Assembly: GCA_964591085.1 (NCBI GenBank)
Contig: CAZPXH010000022.1
Span: 1-29,112, forward strand
From: CAZPXH01 sp964591085
GTDB taxonomy: Bacteria > Spirochaetota > Spirochaetia > DSM-27196 > CAZPXH01
Length of the DNA stretch: 29,112 bases
Direction of reading: 5' to 3'
Shown here: one piece after another, positions 1 through 8,447 of the stretch
Position numbering within the stretch: the stretch's first letter is position 1
How the letters are laid out: each line of letters begins with the position of its first letter
Position numbers and translations under genes: made by a program
Notes under the pieces: model-generated
Database searches by the model: none
The model's input: the letters and a program-made list of their open reading frames with translations, nothing else
Told to the model about the DNA's origin: nothing

Positions 1-76
1 TGCCATGAACCAGACCCAAGAGCTCAGCGAGGTGGTAGACCACCTCCAATCCCATTTCGGCAACCTGAAGACCTGA
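1..76 (+). CDS. C-terminal end of a methyl-accepting chemotaxis protein (partial)
   Basis: The frame starting at base 2 is open from the window edge to a TGA at 74-76 and encodes the tail AMNQTQELSEVVDHLQSHFG followed by NLKT. An amphipathic helix of the type 'ELS.VV..L...F' at a C-terminus is typical of the end of chemoreceptor signalling domains. Only about 24 residues are visible, so the family call rests on this short tail. The gene converges on the iron-sulfur protein gene that ends at 107, with about 30 bases between the stops and no clear terminator hairpin. Confidence 0.5.
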   Translation, partial: AMNQTQELSEVVDHLQSHFGNLKT

Positions 77-106
77 GCGCGGGGATAGGAGCGGATAGGG
101 CGCCTG

Positions 107-781
107 TCAGCTTCCGGAACGCTTTTCTATTTTCCGCCGGAGCACGGCGATGTGCTTGGCAGGGTTCACGCCAACCGGGCAGACAAAGCTGCACTGGAGG
201 GAGCGCTGGCAGGTCCACACGCCACCTTCCGCGTTGGCCTCTTCCATGGCGGCCTCCGCTGCCTCCGGGTCCTTTTCCGCTATTCGGTTGAGCCGGGCAA
301 GCGCAGCGGGTCCCCGGAAGAGCACCGTCACCGGACAGGCGGCTTCACACAGGCCGCACTCAATGCAGTTTTCAAAGCGGGTGTAGCTTCCGCTGACTTC
401 CCGCGCGGGTGTGGCGTCCCGGTGCGCCTCGCTTGGGCGCAGGTTGTCCCAGTCTGCGGGCAGATTGGCAAAGAGGGGGCTCCGGTCCACAGCCAGATCT
501 GCGACTACCGGGTACTGCGGGAGCGGATCCAGCCTCACGGACTCCGGATACTCGGATGCGGGTTTCAGGCATGGCAGAACGGGCTTGCCGTCAGCAAGGA
601 GTCCGCAGGTTCCGCAACTGCCGTGGTGGCAGGAGTGTGCGTAGGCCGGTGCATCCGCGTCCGTGGCGGAGACACGCTCCAGGGCATCCATGAGGGTACC
701 GGCATCGGGGAGCTTTGCGGTGTGCTCGGTGTACTCCCCGCTGGTCCTGCGAATCTTCAGGGTGATGGATCTGTGGCTCAT
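107..781 (-). CDS. SdhB/FrdB-like iron-sulfur electron-transfer subunit
   Basis: This 224-residue protein carries the three-cluster layout of succinate dehydrogenase/fumarate reductase iron-sulfur subunits. An N-terminal plant-type ferredoxin domain has a [2Fe-2S] set at C51, C56, C59 and C71 (CHHGSCGTC). The C-terminal half has C139-x2-C-x2-C-x3-CP (CIECGLCEAACPV) and a second set at C191, C197 and C201 (CQRSLQCSFVCPV), with spacing as in SdhB. Its ATG overlaps the stop of the upstream GlpA-like gene (ATGA), so the two are translationally coupled. No SdhA, SdhC or SdhD gene is present, so it is unlikely to be a true succinate dehydrogenase subunit. I infer that it takes electrons from the neighbouring FAD dehydrogenases, as GlpC does in the GlpABC complex, although GlpC has a different fold plan. 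The final acceptor is unknown. Confidence 0.85.
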   Translation of the reverse strand: MSHRSITLKIRRTSGEYTEHTAKLPDAGTLMDALERVSATDADAPAYAHSCHHGSCGTCGLLADGKPVLPCLKPASEYPESVRLDPLPQYPVVADLAVDRSPLFANLPADWDNLRPSEAHRDATPAREVSGSYTRFENCIECGLCEAACPVTVLFRGPAALARLNRIAEKDPEAAEAAMEEANAEGGVWTCQRSLQCSFVCPVGVNPAKHIAVLRRKIEKRSGS

Positions 782-1944
782 GTGGTCCTCCGGAAGGCTT
801 CCCGGTAATCAAGGAGCGGGGTGTCCCGCGTTCGGCAGGGCTCGGCTATCCCGGCATCCCTGCAGACCTGGTCCACCACCGCTTCCGCCATAGCGCGCAG
901 GACCGTGGCCTTCCCGCCAACAACGCTGTACAGCCCGGAAATGGACTCATCCGAGTGGTCCATCACGGCAAAGTCCCGCGACAACCCGCGGCCACCGCTT
1001 TCAGACCTGCCGGCCAGCGGACGGGCGGCGGTCCACGCGGCGCGCAGCTCACGGGAAGAGAACCCGGGCATCAGCTGCTCGGCACGGTCCAGAAGGAAGC
1101 GGATGTCCTCCTCCGGGACCTCGTAGTCATCCGGGTCCTCACCCTCCCATTGCGTAGTGCCGATGGTGGTGACCCCGCGCTGGGGTACCAGAATGTCCCC
1201 ATCACCGGCCGGGTGGAGGTGGCTGATCACCATGTTGCAGTGGCGTCCGGCAACGGCAACCATGGTGCCAAAGGCAGGCGTTACCGCCAGGTCCGCTCCG
1301 GCAAGCTGCGCCACCTGCCCCGCCCAGGCACCGGCAGCGTTGATCACGATATCCGCGGACAGAATCGTCTCTTCCCCGGTCCTGCGGTCATGCACAGCCA
1401 CCCCGCTCACGGAGCCCTCGGAGGAGCTGATTCCGGTCACCCGGCAGAAGCGGCGGATCTCCGCGCCGTTGGACAGTGCGGTTGCGGCAAACTGCATTGG
1501 CAGGCGGTAGGCGTCCAGGGTCCCGTCCGGCACCACGTAGGCAAAGCGGAGCTCCGGATTGACCAGCGGCTCGGCGGCGAGGGCTTCTTCCCGGCTGATC
1601 TTCCGCACCGGGATTCCGGACTCGCTGCAGGCGGTGGCAAACTCGGTGGCGTATGCCTCATCCTCATCCGTGAGCGCAACAAAGAGCCCGTAGTTCATCT
1701 CCATGGACTGCGGCGCAATGGCTTGCAGAATCCGGACCTCCTGCATGCACTCCCGGGCAATCTCCCGATCTCCCACGGCGTAGCGAGCGCCGCTATGCAG
1801 TTGGCCGTGATGGCGTCCGGTTGTCCCGGAGGTGAGTTCGCCGCGCTCCACCAGCGTTGCGGGGATTCCCCGGAGGGCAAGGTCATGCAGGATGGCGCAG
1901 CCGGTACCGCCACCCCCAACAATCACAATGCTGGGCGTGCTCAC
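778..1944 (-). CDS. GlpA-like FAD-dependent dehydrogenase (DAO family)
   Basis: This 388-residue protein begins with the FAD-binding dinucleotide fold IVIVGGGGTGCAILHDL and the 'LVERGELTSGTTGRHHGQLHSGARYAVGD' type region that marks the glycerol-3-phosphate dehydrogenase branch of the D-amino-acid-oxidase fold. It ends near 'DTPLLDYREAFRR', so it lacks the BFD-type [2Fe-2S] domain found at the end of E. coli GlpA. The start is a GTG overlapping the stop of the DUF1667 gene (GTGA). The gene sits between DUF1667 and the SdhB-like protein in a tightly overlapping operon. Glycerol 3-phosphate is the family substrate, but the neighbouring LarA-type and KdgK-like genes make another 2-hydroxy acid or polyol phosphate equally possible. 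Confidence 0.8.
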   Translation of the reverse strand: MSTPSIVIVGGGGTGCAILHDLALRGIPATLVERGELTSGTTGRHHGQLHSGARYAVGDREIARECMQEVRILQAIAPQSMEMNYGLFVALTDEDEAYATEFATACSESGIPVRKISREEALAAEPLVNPELRFAYVVPDGTLDAYRLPMQFAATALSNGAEIRRFCRVTGISSSEGSVSGVAVHDRRTGEETILSADIVINAAGAWAGQVAQLAGADLAVTPAFGTMVAVAGRHCNMVISHLHPAGDGDILVPQRGVTTIGTTQWEGEDPDDYEVPEEDIRFLLDRAEQLMPGFSSRELRAAWTAARPLAGRSESGGRGLSRDFAVMDHSDESISGLYSVVGGKATVLRAMAEAVVDQVCRDAGIAEPCRTRDTPLLDYREAFRRTT

Positions 1945-2360
1945 GCGGACCGGCTCTCTTCCAGGGCGGATGGCACTGTCATGGTCGCAATGACATCAAT
2001 GCCGGTTCCCGCGAGGTTCTCTCCAACCCGGCTTCTACAGCTCACCGGCGCAGAGAGCCGCAATATATAGATAGCGTTGAGAAAGGCGGGGATTGCCTCC
2101 ACGGGCACCGCCGCGCTGCTGCGGATGGGAATCCGCCCCACCGGCCCCCCGGAGATGGCGCAGGTTGCGGTCACCATCCGCCGGGGATCGCTCGCCTCTT
2201 CCCGCGCGTAGGCTTCTCCCCGCTTGCAGCGGTTTCCGGTGACAGTCAGCTCTTCTCCGTCCCGGTGCAACTCCATGCGGCAGCCTACGGGGCACACAAT
2301 GCAGGTGAGCTCTCCGCTTGCTGCCCGCGGCGTGATCAGTTTCTGGTTCTGGGGAATCAC
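1941..2360 (-). CDS. DUF1667 protein (small cysteine-rich redox partner)
   Basis: This 139-residue protein has C20-x2-C-x3-C (CIVCPVGC) and C45 in GNRCKRG, followed by 'EEASDPRRMVTAT', the hallmark of DUF1667. The family is commonly encoded beside GlpA-like FAD oxidases and NAD-type oxidoreductases, as in Thermotoga, where it is assumed to be a small subunit. The biochemical role is not established; the four cysteines suggest a metal or Fe-S site. The start is a GTG that overlaps the stop of the 908-residue fusion gene. The last 40 or so residues, after 'FLNAIYILRLSAP', look less family-like. Confidence 0.8.
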   Translation of the reverse strand: MIPQNQKLITPRAASGELTCIVCPVGCRMELHRDGEELTVTGNRCKRGEAYAREEASDPRRMVTATCAISGGPVGRIPIRSSAAVPVEAIPAFLNAIYILRLSAPVSCRSRVGENLAGTGIDVIATMTVPSALEESRSA

Positions 2361-5083
2361 TGGATGCTGACCTCCACCGCCTGTCCCTCCGGAACGCTGT
2401 CTCCCCTGATTTCCAGGCTGATCATCTCAGAGGGCTGGACGTGCTGCAGCTTCCGAGTCTGAAGAACCTCGCCACCGGCGGTCACGTGGACACTGGTCTT
2501 GAGCTGGGTCACCAGTGACCGCAGATAGACGGTGGTGCTTCCGCCCCGGGTCACTCGGCCGGGCGCCACGTAGCGCACGTTGCTTCCGGGAATGACCTCC
2601 GCCTCCGGTCCGGGAGCCTCGTTGCGGAGATAGCGGACAATTGCGTCACCGCACCGCTTGCTTTCCTCAGCTACATAGTCCACCAGGTCATGGATGTGCA
2701 GCACGTTCCCGGATGCAAAGACCGCGGGCACGCTGGTCATCAGCGCGGAGTTGACCACGGGTCCTCGCGTCTGCAGGTGGAGGTTGACGCCCAGGTCCCG
2801 GGAGAGCTCGTTCTCCGGAATCAGGCCAACAGACAGAAGGAGGGTGTCACAATCCAGGTGGAAGGCCTTCTCCGTGCGCGGAACCCCCTTCTCGAGGGGC
2901 GCTACAGAGACACCGCTGACCCGCCTGCGACCGTGAATCTCGGTGACCACGTGGCCGAGGTAGAGGGGAATGGCAAAGTCATCCAGACACTGCACCAGGT
3001 TCCGGGTGATGCCGGACGGTACGGGCTGGATCTCTATGACCGCGGCAACCTCGCACCCAATCAGGCGCAGGCGGCGTGCCATGATTAACCCAATGTCCCC
3101 GCTGCCAATGATCACCGCGCGGCGGCCGGGAACCCAGCCTTCCACGTTGATCAGCCGCTGAGCGGCACCGGCCGTGAGGATGCCGGCCGGCCTCGTTCCC
3201 GGGATCTGCAGGCTGCCCCGGTTCCGTTCCCGGCTGCCCATGGCAAGCGCAATGCTGGAAGCGTGGACCGTCCGTGGCCCGTGTTCAGCGGACAGCGTCT
3301 GCACCGTAAAGCCGCCAGGCTGCTTCTGAACACCCAGAACGGTGGTGGAAAGCAGCCGGCTGACTCCGGCGGATGCAGAGATCTCCATCCAGCGCTCGGC
3401 GTACTCCGGGCCGGTGAGCTCCTCACCAAACTCGTGGATGCCAAATCCGTTGTGGATGCACTGTCGCAGCACCCCACCAAGCTCCGGTTCCCGGTCAACC
3501 ACTAGCGCAGAAAAGCCCCCCTCAGCTACCCGGGATGCGGCAGCCATTCCAGCGGCACCGCCGCCGATGACCAAGGTATCCACCGTTTCCGGCACTGCCC
3601 CGTTGCGCCGCGGCTTGCGGATGAGCGCAGGCCCCGCCGGGGTTCCCGGAAGGGTTCCCCCAAGGAGCTCGCTTCCGGCTCCGTTCTGGCTTACGGCGGT
3701 GACGGGTGTCTGCGCTGCCGCAGAGATCAGCTCCACAATTCGCGGGGTGCAGAATGCTCCCTGGCAGCGGCCGGCACTTGCCCGGCAGCTGAACTTCACG
3801 CCGTCCAGGGTGTGGTGCCCGGCGGCAACGGCATCAGTGATCTCCCGCTCCGTCACGGTCTCACAGCGGCAAACAACCTGTGCGGCGGACGAGTCTTCCT
3901 CCCAGATTGCCTGCAGCCCGGCCTGATCCAGGTCCCGGGTCCGGACCACCGGTGGTAGCATGGCGGAGAAGTGCGGCCGCGGACCAGCCTGCAGCCCTGC
4001 GGAATCCAGGATGGAACGAACGTACTCCGCTATGGCCGGAGCAGCGGTGAGTCCCGGGCTCTGTATTCCCGCAACCTGGACAAAGCGGGGAAGCACGCCA
4101 GATTCCCGGATCAGAAAGTCATTCCCGGGAAGCGTGGGCCTGAGTCCGGCAAAGGAGCGGATCACGTCATTCGCAGAGATCGTGGGAACCAGGCGCATGG
4201 CGGAAGAGACAATGGCGTCCATGCGTTCGCGCGTGGTCCGGGTATCCTGCGGATCATCAATCTCGTCTGCCGTGGGCCCAATGAGCACGGTGCCTTCCAC
4301 CGTGGGGATCACGAGCATCCCCTTTGACACCGGCGTTGGCACCGGGAATATCACGCGGGATGGGCAGGCAGGGGTCCTCCGGTCCAGAAGGTGGTATTCC
4401 CCACGCCGCGGGGTGATCTGGTAATCCTCCGCGCCAAAGATCCTGGACACCTGATCCGCGTGGTTTCCGGCGGCGTTGATCACAAAGTCCGCACGCAGCT
4501 CCCGTCCGTCTTCTGCCCGGATCACAAAGTGGTCAGACCGGGTTTCCGCTTCTGAAACGGTAAAGTTGCACACCAGCTCAAGCCCGTTGGCGCGGGCGTT
4601 CTCCACCAGGGCAAACACAAATCGATAGGGCTCAATGATCCCGCCGGCGGGCGCGTGGAGTCCGCCGATCACCTCCTGGTGGAGCTTGGGCTCCAGCGAA
4701 CGGATCAGCTGCTCGCTGACAAGCTCAATGCCATGCGAGCCGTTGGCGAGCCCCTGCCGATAGAGGTGCTCCGCAGTGGTCATCTCCTCCGGGGTGAAGG
4801 CGGCTACCAGGATTCCGCACTGCCGGTAGGGAAAGCCGAGGTCCCGGTTTAGCTGCGGATACAGCTCGGCCCCCCGAACCTCCAGGCGTGCCTTGAGGGT
4901 CTCTGTGGAATGGTGAAAGCCGCCGTGGATAATGCCGGAGTTGGCCTTGGAGGTGCCAAAGGAAACGTCTGCTTCCCGGTCCAGCAGGGCAACGGAGACG
5001 TCCGATTGCAGGAGGTGCCGGGCAATGGAGGCGCCCACCACGCCAGCTCCAATGATGGCTACCTGGTAGTGCGCATGATCCAT
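2357..5083 (-). CDS. Fused FAD oxidase / BFD [2Fe-2S] / NAD-type FAD oxidoreductase
   Basis: This 908-residue protein joins parts that are often separate genes. Residues 6-370 form a DAO-type FAD domain of the GlpA/LhgO group (IIGAGVVGAS; FGTSKANSGIIHGGFHH). Residues 400-460 form a BFD-like [2Fe-2S] domain with C405-x-C407 and C440-x4-C445. Residues 500-860 form a pyridine-nucleotide-disulfide-type oxidoreductase with two nucleotide folds (GGGAAG and GSGDIG) and the motif 'LRQCIHNGFG'. In Thermotoga-like operons the first and last parts are separate proteins next to DUF1667. I infer that electrons pass from an organic substrate through FAD and Fe-S to NAD or to the Fe-S partner. The ATG at 5083 is placed by the Rossmann fold starting at residue 7. 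No ribosome-binding site precedes it. Confidence 0.85.
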   Translation of the reverse strand: MDHAHYQVAIIGAGVVGASIARHLLQSDVSVALLDREADVSFGTSKANSGIIHGGFHHSTETLKARLEVRGAELYPQLNRDLGFPYRQCGILVAAFTPEEMTTAEHLYRQGLANGSHGIELVSEQLIRSLEPKLHQEVIGGLHAPAGGIIEPYRFVFALVENARANGLELVCNFTVSEAETRSDHFVIRAEDGRELRADFVINAAGNHADQVSRIFGAEDYQITPRRGEYHLLDRRTPACPSRVIFPVPTPVSKGMLVIPTVEGTVLIGPTADEIDDPQDTRTTRERMDAIVSSAMRLVPTISANDVIRSFAGLRPTLPGNDFLIRESGVLPRFVQVAGIQSPGLTAAPAIAEYVRSILDSAGLQAGPRPHFSAMLPPVVRTRDLDQAGLQAIWEEDSSAAQVVCRCETVTEREITDAVAAGHHTLDGVKFSCRASAGRCQGAFCTPRIVELISAAAQTPVTAVSQNGAGSELLGGTLPGTPAGPALIRKPRRNGAVPETVDTLVIGGGAAGMAAASRVAEGGFSALVVDREPELGGVLRQCIHNGFGIHEFGEELTGPEYAERWMEISASAGVSRLLSTTVLGVQKQPGGFTVQTLSAEHGPRTVHASSIALAMGSRERNRGSLQIPGTRPAGILTAGAAQRLINVEGWVPGRRAVIIGSGDIGLIMARRLRLIGCEVAAVIEIQPVPSGITRNLVQCLDDFAIPLYLGHVVTEIHGRRRVSGVSVAPLEKGVPRTEKAFHLDCDTLLLSVGLIPENELSRDLGVNLHLQTRGPVVNSALMTSVPAVFASGNVLHIHDLVDYVAEESKRCGDAIVRYLRNEAPGPEAEVIPGSNVRYVAPGRVTRGGSTTVYLRSLVTQLKTSVHVTAGGEVLQTRKLQHVQPSEMISLEIRGDSVPEGQAVEVSIQ

Positions 5084-5089
5084 GCGAAC

Positions 5090-5119
5090 AGTTTCGCGCG
5101 GTGCTTTATGATTGTCAAT
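5090..5119 (-). promoter_or_regulatory. Promoter-like element before the fused oxidoreductase gene
   Basis: The minus strand carries a perfect -35 TTGACA (5118-5113), a 17-base spacer and a weak -10 GAAACT (5095-5090), which ends 6 bases before the ATG at 5083. The -35 lies inside the small palindrome ATTG-T-CAAT (5111-5119). The plus strand beside it carries repeated CGTTT-like words (CGTTTCCGTGCGTTTTC), reminiscent of DeoR-family operators. The gap between deoR and the fusion gene is 101 bases, the only real gap in this gene row, so a second, DeoR-controlled promoter is plausible. The weak -10 keeps confidence low. Confidence 0.4.
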
Positions 5120-5184
5120 GATCGTTTCCGTGCGTTTTCTGTTTGGGTGGCGGGCCCAATATGCTTGCCTGCGAGAGACCTAAA

Positions 5185-6027
5185 CTAGGAGGTTCCGGCG
5201 GCATCCTCGGGATCCGAGTCTGCCGAAGCGGTCAGACCAGACTCCTGGCCGTCCACCTCGGCAATCAGGACCTGTATGCCCCGTTCCTCCAGTGCGGCGC
5301 GGTCTTCTTCCGGAAGGCCGCTGTCGGTCACCAGGATATCCACCACGTCTATGGGTGCGGTCACAAACGGTGCAACACCCCCAACCTTGGAGGAGTCTGC
5401 AAGGATGATCACATTGCCCCGGGTCCGGCGGATCATCTCTCCGGTAATCTCCGCCTCCTGATGGTGCGGGGTGGTGAGCCCGGTCTCAATGGAGATGCCA
5501 TCAACGCCCAGAAAGGCGCGGCTTGCGAACACCTGAGAGAGCGTTTGCAACGCAAGTCCACCCACAAAGGAGTTTGAGCGCGGGCGATACACCCCGCCGA
5601 TCACAATGCATTCAAGTGAGGGTGCCTGCAGGACGGATATCGCCCCGGCGTTGCTGGTGATGACTCTAAGCTCCACGGACGGCAGGTTCCGGAGAAACTG
5701 AAGAGCGGTGCTCCCGCTGTTGACCAGGATTGTCTCCCCAGGGTCCACCAGCTGAGCCGCCCTCTTCCCGATCGCCACCTTCTGCTCCGGCTTCCACTGT
5801 CCCTTCTGGTCAAAGTAGTGCTCGCGCTCAAATCGCCTTCGGGACACCGCACCGCCGTGGCTGCGGCTGAGCATTCCCTGCTCTTCCAGCACCTGCAGGT
5901 CACGCCGGATTGTCATGACGGAGACACCAAAGCGTTCACTCAGATCATTCACCCGAATTGCCCCGAGCTCGTGGACCAGGAGCAGGATCTGCTGCTGCCG
6001 TTCTGCGGGGATAATTTCCGTTGGCAT
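5185..6027 (-). CDS. DeoR-family transcriptional regulator
   Basis: This 280-residue protein has the DeoR N-terminal winged helix (ERQQQILLLV, then VNDLSERFGVSVMTIRRDLQ, then EEQGMLSRSHGGAV). The DeoR sensor domain follows, with the sugar-phosphate-loop-like 'NSGSTALQFL' near residue 105 and a 'DSSKVG' motif. It lies 3 bases after the larA-like gene, and its ribosome site GGAGG is inside the end of that gene, so it belongs to the kinase-larA operon. DeoR proteins usually respond to phosphorylated sugars; the KdgK-like kinase could make the effector. It probably controls its own operon and the promoter after its 3' end. The acidic C-terminal tail of about 20 residues is not conserved in the family. 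Confidence 0.9.
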   Translation of the reverse strand: MPTEIIPAERQQQILLLVHELGAIRVNDLSERFGVSVMTIRRDLQVLEEQGMLSRSHGGAVSRRRFEREHYFDQKGQWKPEQKVAIGKRAAQLVDPGETILVNSGSTALQFLRNLPSVELRVITSNAGAISVLQAPSLECIVIGGVYRPRSNSFVGGLALQTLSQVFASRAFLGVDGISIETGLTTPHHQEAEITGEMIRRTRGNVIILADSSKVGGVAPFVTAPIDVVDILVTDSGLPEEDRAALEERGIQVLIAEVDGQESGLTASADSDPEDAAGTS

Positions 6028-6030
6028 CTT

Positions 6031-7362
6031 TCAGTCCTCCATCCGGTCCATGCTTGCCCACAGGCCCTGCGCGGGGCGTGACAAGTAATAGAGAGACTCG
6101 CCGTTGGGGCCACGGTTCCAACCCTCCGAGAGGCCAGCGAGGCCAAGCTCTGAGGCCGCTGTCTGTGGGTCCCGCCAGGTGAAGCCAACTGCCTCCACCT
6201 CTTCCCGGGACAGGCCGCCTGCGGCATAGCGGACGGCGAATCGCCCTTCGCTGGAACCATGAATCAGGTGGGCAGCAGCAGAAAGGTCTCCGGCAAGCTC
6301 GGGTTCCCGCTGCACCGCCGCGAGGGTGGCTTCCGTTCCCCGGTAGCCGTAGCGGCGAATCAATCGGTCAATGCCCAGATCCTCGCCGAAGCTGGAGACC
6401 CCCGGCGCTATGACGTCCAGAATCCCTCCGTCTGCTATCAGCATTCGGGAGCGATAGATCGCCTTGTTTCCCAACCAGGTGCTGTGGAATTCGTCCGGAT
6501 CCAACCACGCAACCACGTGCTGTGCGGGCTCGGGCTCTATGGTCACGTTGCACTGCCGGGCCAGATCCGCAGCGCGGTAGAAGCAGTCAAGCCCGTCCCC
6601 GGCAAAGAGGCCGCGCACAACCATGCCACCTGCATCCGCCGGCAGTTCGGCCGCTTCCTGTGGCGTTGCCGGGCCAACCACGGTGAGGATCCAGAGAACC
6701 GGAATCCGGGTCAGGAACTCGGTGGCCGCGGAGTTGATCACCGCGCGCACGGGGTTGTCCGCCCGCCCCATGATCCGTTCCATACCCCACACGGCACCCA
6801 AGTAGTGGCTGCGGTTGATGGCTTCCCGCCCGCCGGTGCCCACAAACAGGTTCTTGGCGTGGTTGGCCATACCAATGACCTCGTGCGGGAGCACCTGCCC
6901 AATGGAGAGAACCAGGTCATGCCTGCCTTCGGCAACCAGTCGATTGAGTTGCGCCGGCCAGGAGTAGTCCAGGAGGCCTTCACTGACCTCGGAGACAAAC
7001 TCGCCGGGGACCTCGCCCAGCTGAACCAGGTCCTCCCTCCAGTTGTGAACACGAAAGCGGTCTTCCGGAACACCGGGGAACATCCGGGAGATCTCGGCCG
7101 CTGTCATGGCGCGGTGCGTGCCCAGGGCCGGAAGCACGTCAGTCAGTCTGTCGCCAAGCTGCCGAGATGCCATTGCGGTGAGCTGTCCGGCGCGGGAATG
7201 GTAGCGGCTGAAGTCCGGGGGTACGGCCAGAACCCGCCGCGCCGGACCAAAGACCTGCAGGAGTTCGGCCATCGCGGTCTCCAGGTCCGCCGCGGTCAAC
7301 ACCGCGTCCCTGCCGCCCCAGGCAAAGCTCCGCTCGCCTCCGGGCATGCGTCCGTACGTCAC
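6031..7362 (-). CDS. LarA-family nickel-dependent hydroxyacid racemase/epimerase
   Basis: This 443-residue protein (DUF2088/LarA family) keeps the catalytic set of lactate racemase: H83 (GTHR), H160 (LPHEVIG), K170 (HAKNLFVG) and H186 (RSHYLGA). The H160-K170 and K170-H186 spacings of 10 and 16 equal those of Lactiplantibacillus LarA (H174, K184, H200), and the lysine is where the nickel-pincer cofactor attaches. The family includes enzymes for lactate, malate, 2-hydroxyglutarate and gluconate-type acids. The substrate region 'PDFSRYHSRAG' differs from lactate racemase, so lactate is not assured. No larB, larC or larE cofactor genes are in the window. The GTG start overlaps the kinase TAG stop by one base (TAGTG). 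Confidence 0.85.
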   Translation of the reverse strand: MTYGRMPGGERSFAWGGRDAVLTAADLETAMAELLQVFGPARRVLAVPPDFSRYHSRAGQLTAMASRQLGDRLTDVLPALGTHRAMTAAEISRMFPGVPEDRFRVHNWREDLVQLGEVPGEFVSEVSEGLLDYSWPAQLNRLVAEGRHDLVLSIGQVLPHEVIGMANHAKNLFVGTGGREAINRSHYLGAVWGMERIMGRADNPVRAVINSAATEFLTRIPVLWILTVVGPATPQEAAELPADAGGMVVRGLFAGDGLDCFYRAADLARQCNVTIEPEPAQHVVAWLDPDEFHSTWLGNKAIYRSRMLIADGGILDVIAPGVSSFGEDLGIDRLIRRYGYRGTEATLAAVQREPELAGDLSAAAHLIHGSSEGRFAVRYAAGGLSREEVEAVGFTWRDPQTAASELGLAGLSEGWNRGPNGESLYYLSRPAQGLWASMDRMED

Positions 7363-8441
7363 TAGCGTTTCACCCGTGCGTCACCCTGCCAGATGGACCA
7401 GATCTGCTCCTCATCCGCCGGCTGGGCATAGTCGGTGTCAAAGGTGACCGCCAGAGCTCCGCTGGCCCAGCCAAAGTGGAGACAGTCCCGTGGGCTCCAG
7501 CCGGAAAGGATTCCGTACAGCAGGCCTCCCACAAAGCCGTCACCACCGCCAATCCGGTCGTGCACACCTATGGGCTTTGGCTCAACCTGCAGCCACTCTC
7601 CGCCCCAGCTAAGGATCGCGCCCCACAGGTGTTCGCCCGCGCTGCGCACCTCCCGCAGGGTGGTTGCAAAGACGCTGACATCGGGGAAGGCTTGCCCTGC
7701 GCGCTCAATCATCTGTCGGAAGGCGTCCGTCTTGGCCTGCAGCCCGCTTCCGCCTGCCCCGGGGCCTGGCAGGCCCAGCGCAAGCTGGAAGTCCTCCTCG
7801 TTCCCCACAAGCACATCTGCTGCTGCGGCGATCTCCCGGAAGAGGCTACGCAGCTCTTCGTCCCGTCCGGACCAGAAGGAGGCCCGGTAGTTCAGGTCAA
7901 AACTCACCAGACTCCCGTTTGCCTTTGCAGCGCGCGCCACCGCATTGCAAAGCGCCCCGGTACTCTGTGACTGCGCGGCGAACAGGCCGGAGAGGTGCAC
8001 CGCCTGCACACCGTCCCGGGCAAAGATGGCATCCAGATCAAAGTCATCCGGACCCAGGGTGCGGCCCGCCTCTCCGGCGCGGTCGTTGTACACACGGGGC
8101 CCGCGAGCACCGGCGCCGGCATCCGCAATGTTGATCTGGTGACGCAGACCCCAGGGTCCGCCGGGATCCCGGATCACGGCATCCAGGTCCATGTGGCGCG
8201 CGGCCAGGTTGTCAGAAATCATGCGCGCAATTGGGCTGCCGGAGACCAGCGCGGAAAGCACCCGCACCTTCTTTCCAAGGTAACTCACAATGCTGCATGC
8301 GTTGGTCTCCGCGCTTGTGACCTGCATCCGGAAGAGCTGGGACGAATGCACCGGCTGCCGGTCTAGCGGTGTCAGGCGGGTTCCCATGCTGGTGACGGTG
8401 AGTAGTGCGTGGGTACAGGAGTCCGCTGGCTTGAGCTGCAT
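7362..8441 (-). CDS. PfkB-family sugar kinase, 2-keto-3-deoxygluconate kinase-like
   Basis: From the ATG at 8441 the protein is 359 residues. The PfkB C-terminal signature DRIGGGDGFVGGLLYGILSG contains the catalytic aspartate and has the GGGD form typical of KdgK rather than ribokinase (GAGD). 'VSFDLNYRASFW' and 'LVGNEEDF' are also KdgK-like. The reading frame stays open upstream to a TTG at 8513, but those 24 residues have no family match and the beta-strand 'HALLTVTSMGTRLTP' fits a start at 8441. No ribosome site is visible before this ATG. It is the first gene of the kinase-larA-deoR row. The likely reaction is ATP-dependent phosphorylation of a 2-keto-3-deoxy or related sugar acid. Confidence 0.8.
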   Translation of the reverse strand: MQLKPADSCTHALLTVTSMGTRLTPLDRQPVHSSQLFRMQVTSAETNACSIVSYLGKKVRVLSALVSGSPIARMISDNLAARHMDLDAVIRDPGGPWGLRHQINIADAGAGARGPRVYNDRAGEAGRTLGPDDFDLDAIFARDGVQAVHLSGLFAAQSQSTGALCNAVARAAKANGSLVSFDLNYRASFWSGRDEELRSLFREIAAAADVLVGNEEDFQLALGLPGPGAGGSGLQAKTDAFRQMIERAGQAFPDVSVFATTLREVRSAGEHLWGAILSWGGEWLQVEPKPIGVHDRIGGGDGFVGGLLYGILSGWSPRDCLHFGWASGALAVTFDTDYAQPADEEQIWSIWQGDARVKR

Positions 8442-8447
8442 ACGCGC

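Noticed and set aside
107..781. Succinate dehydrogenase subunit B
   Set aside because: The cluster motifs match, but no sdhA, sdhC or sdhD is present and the gene is coupled to GlpA-like genes, so I kept only 'SdhB-like'.
955..2070. Long plus-strand open frame (371 codons)
   Set aside because: It is the antisense shadow of the GlpA-like and DUF1667 genes, with low-complexity composition and no recognisable motifs.
6259..7365. Long plus-strand open frame (368 codons)
   Set aside because: It lies opposite the LarA-type gene, whose catalytic residues and spacing are clear; the antisense product has no family features.
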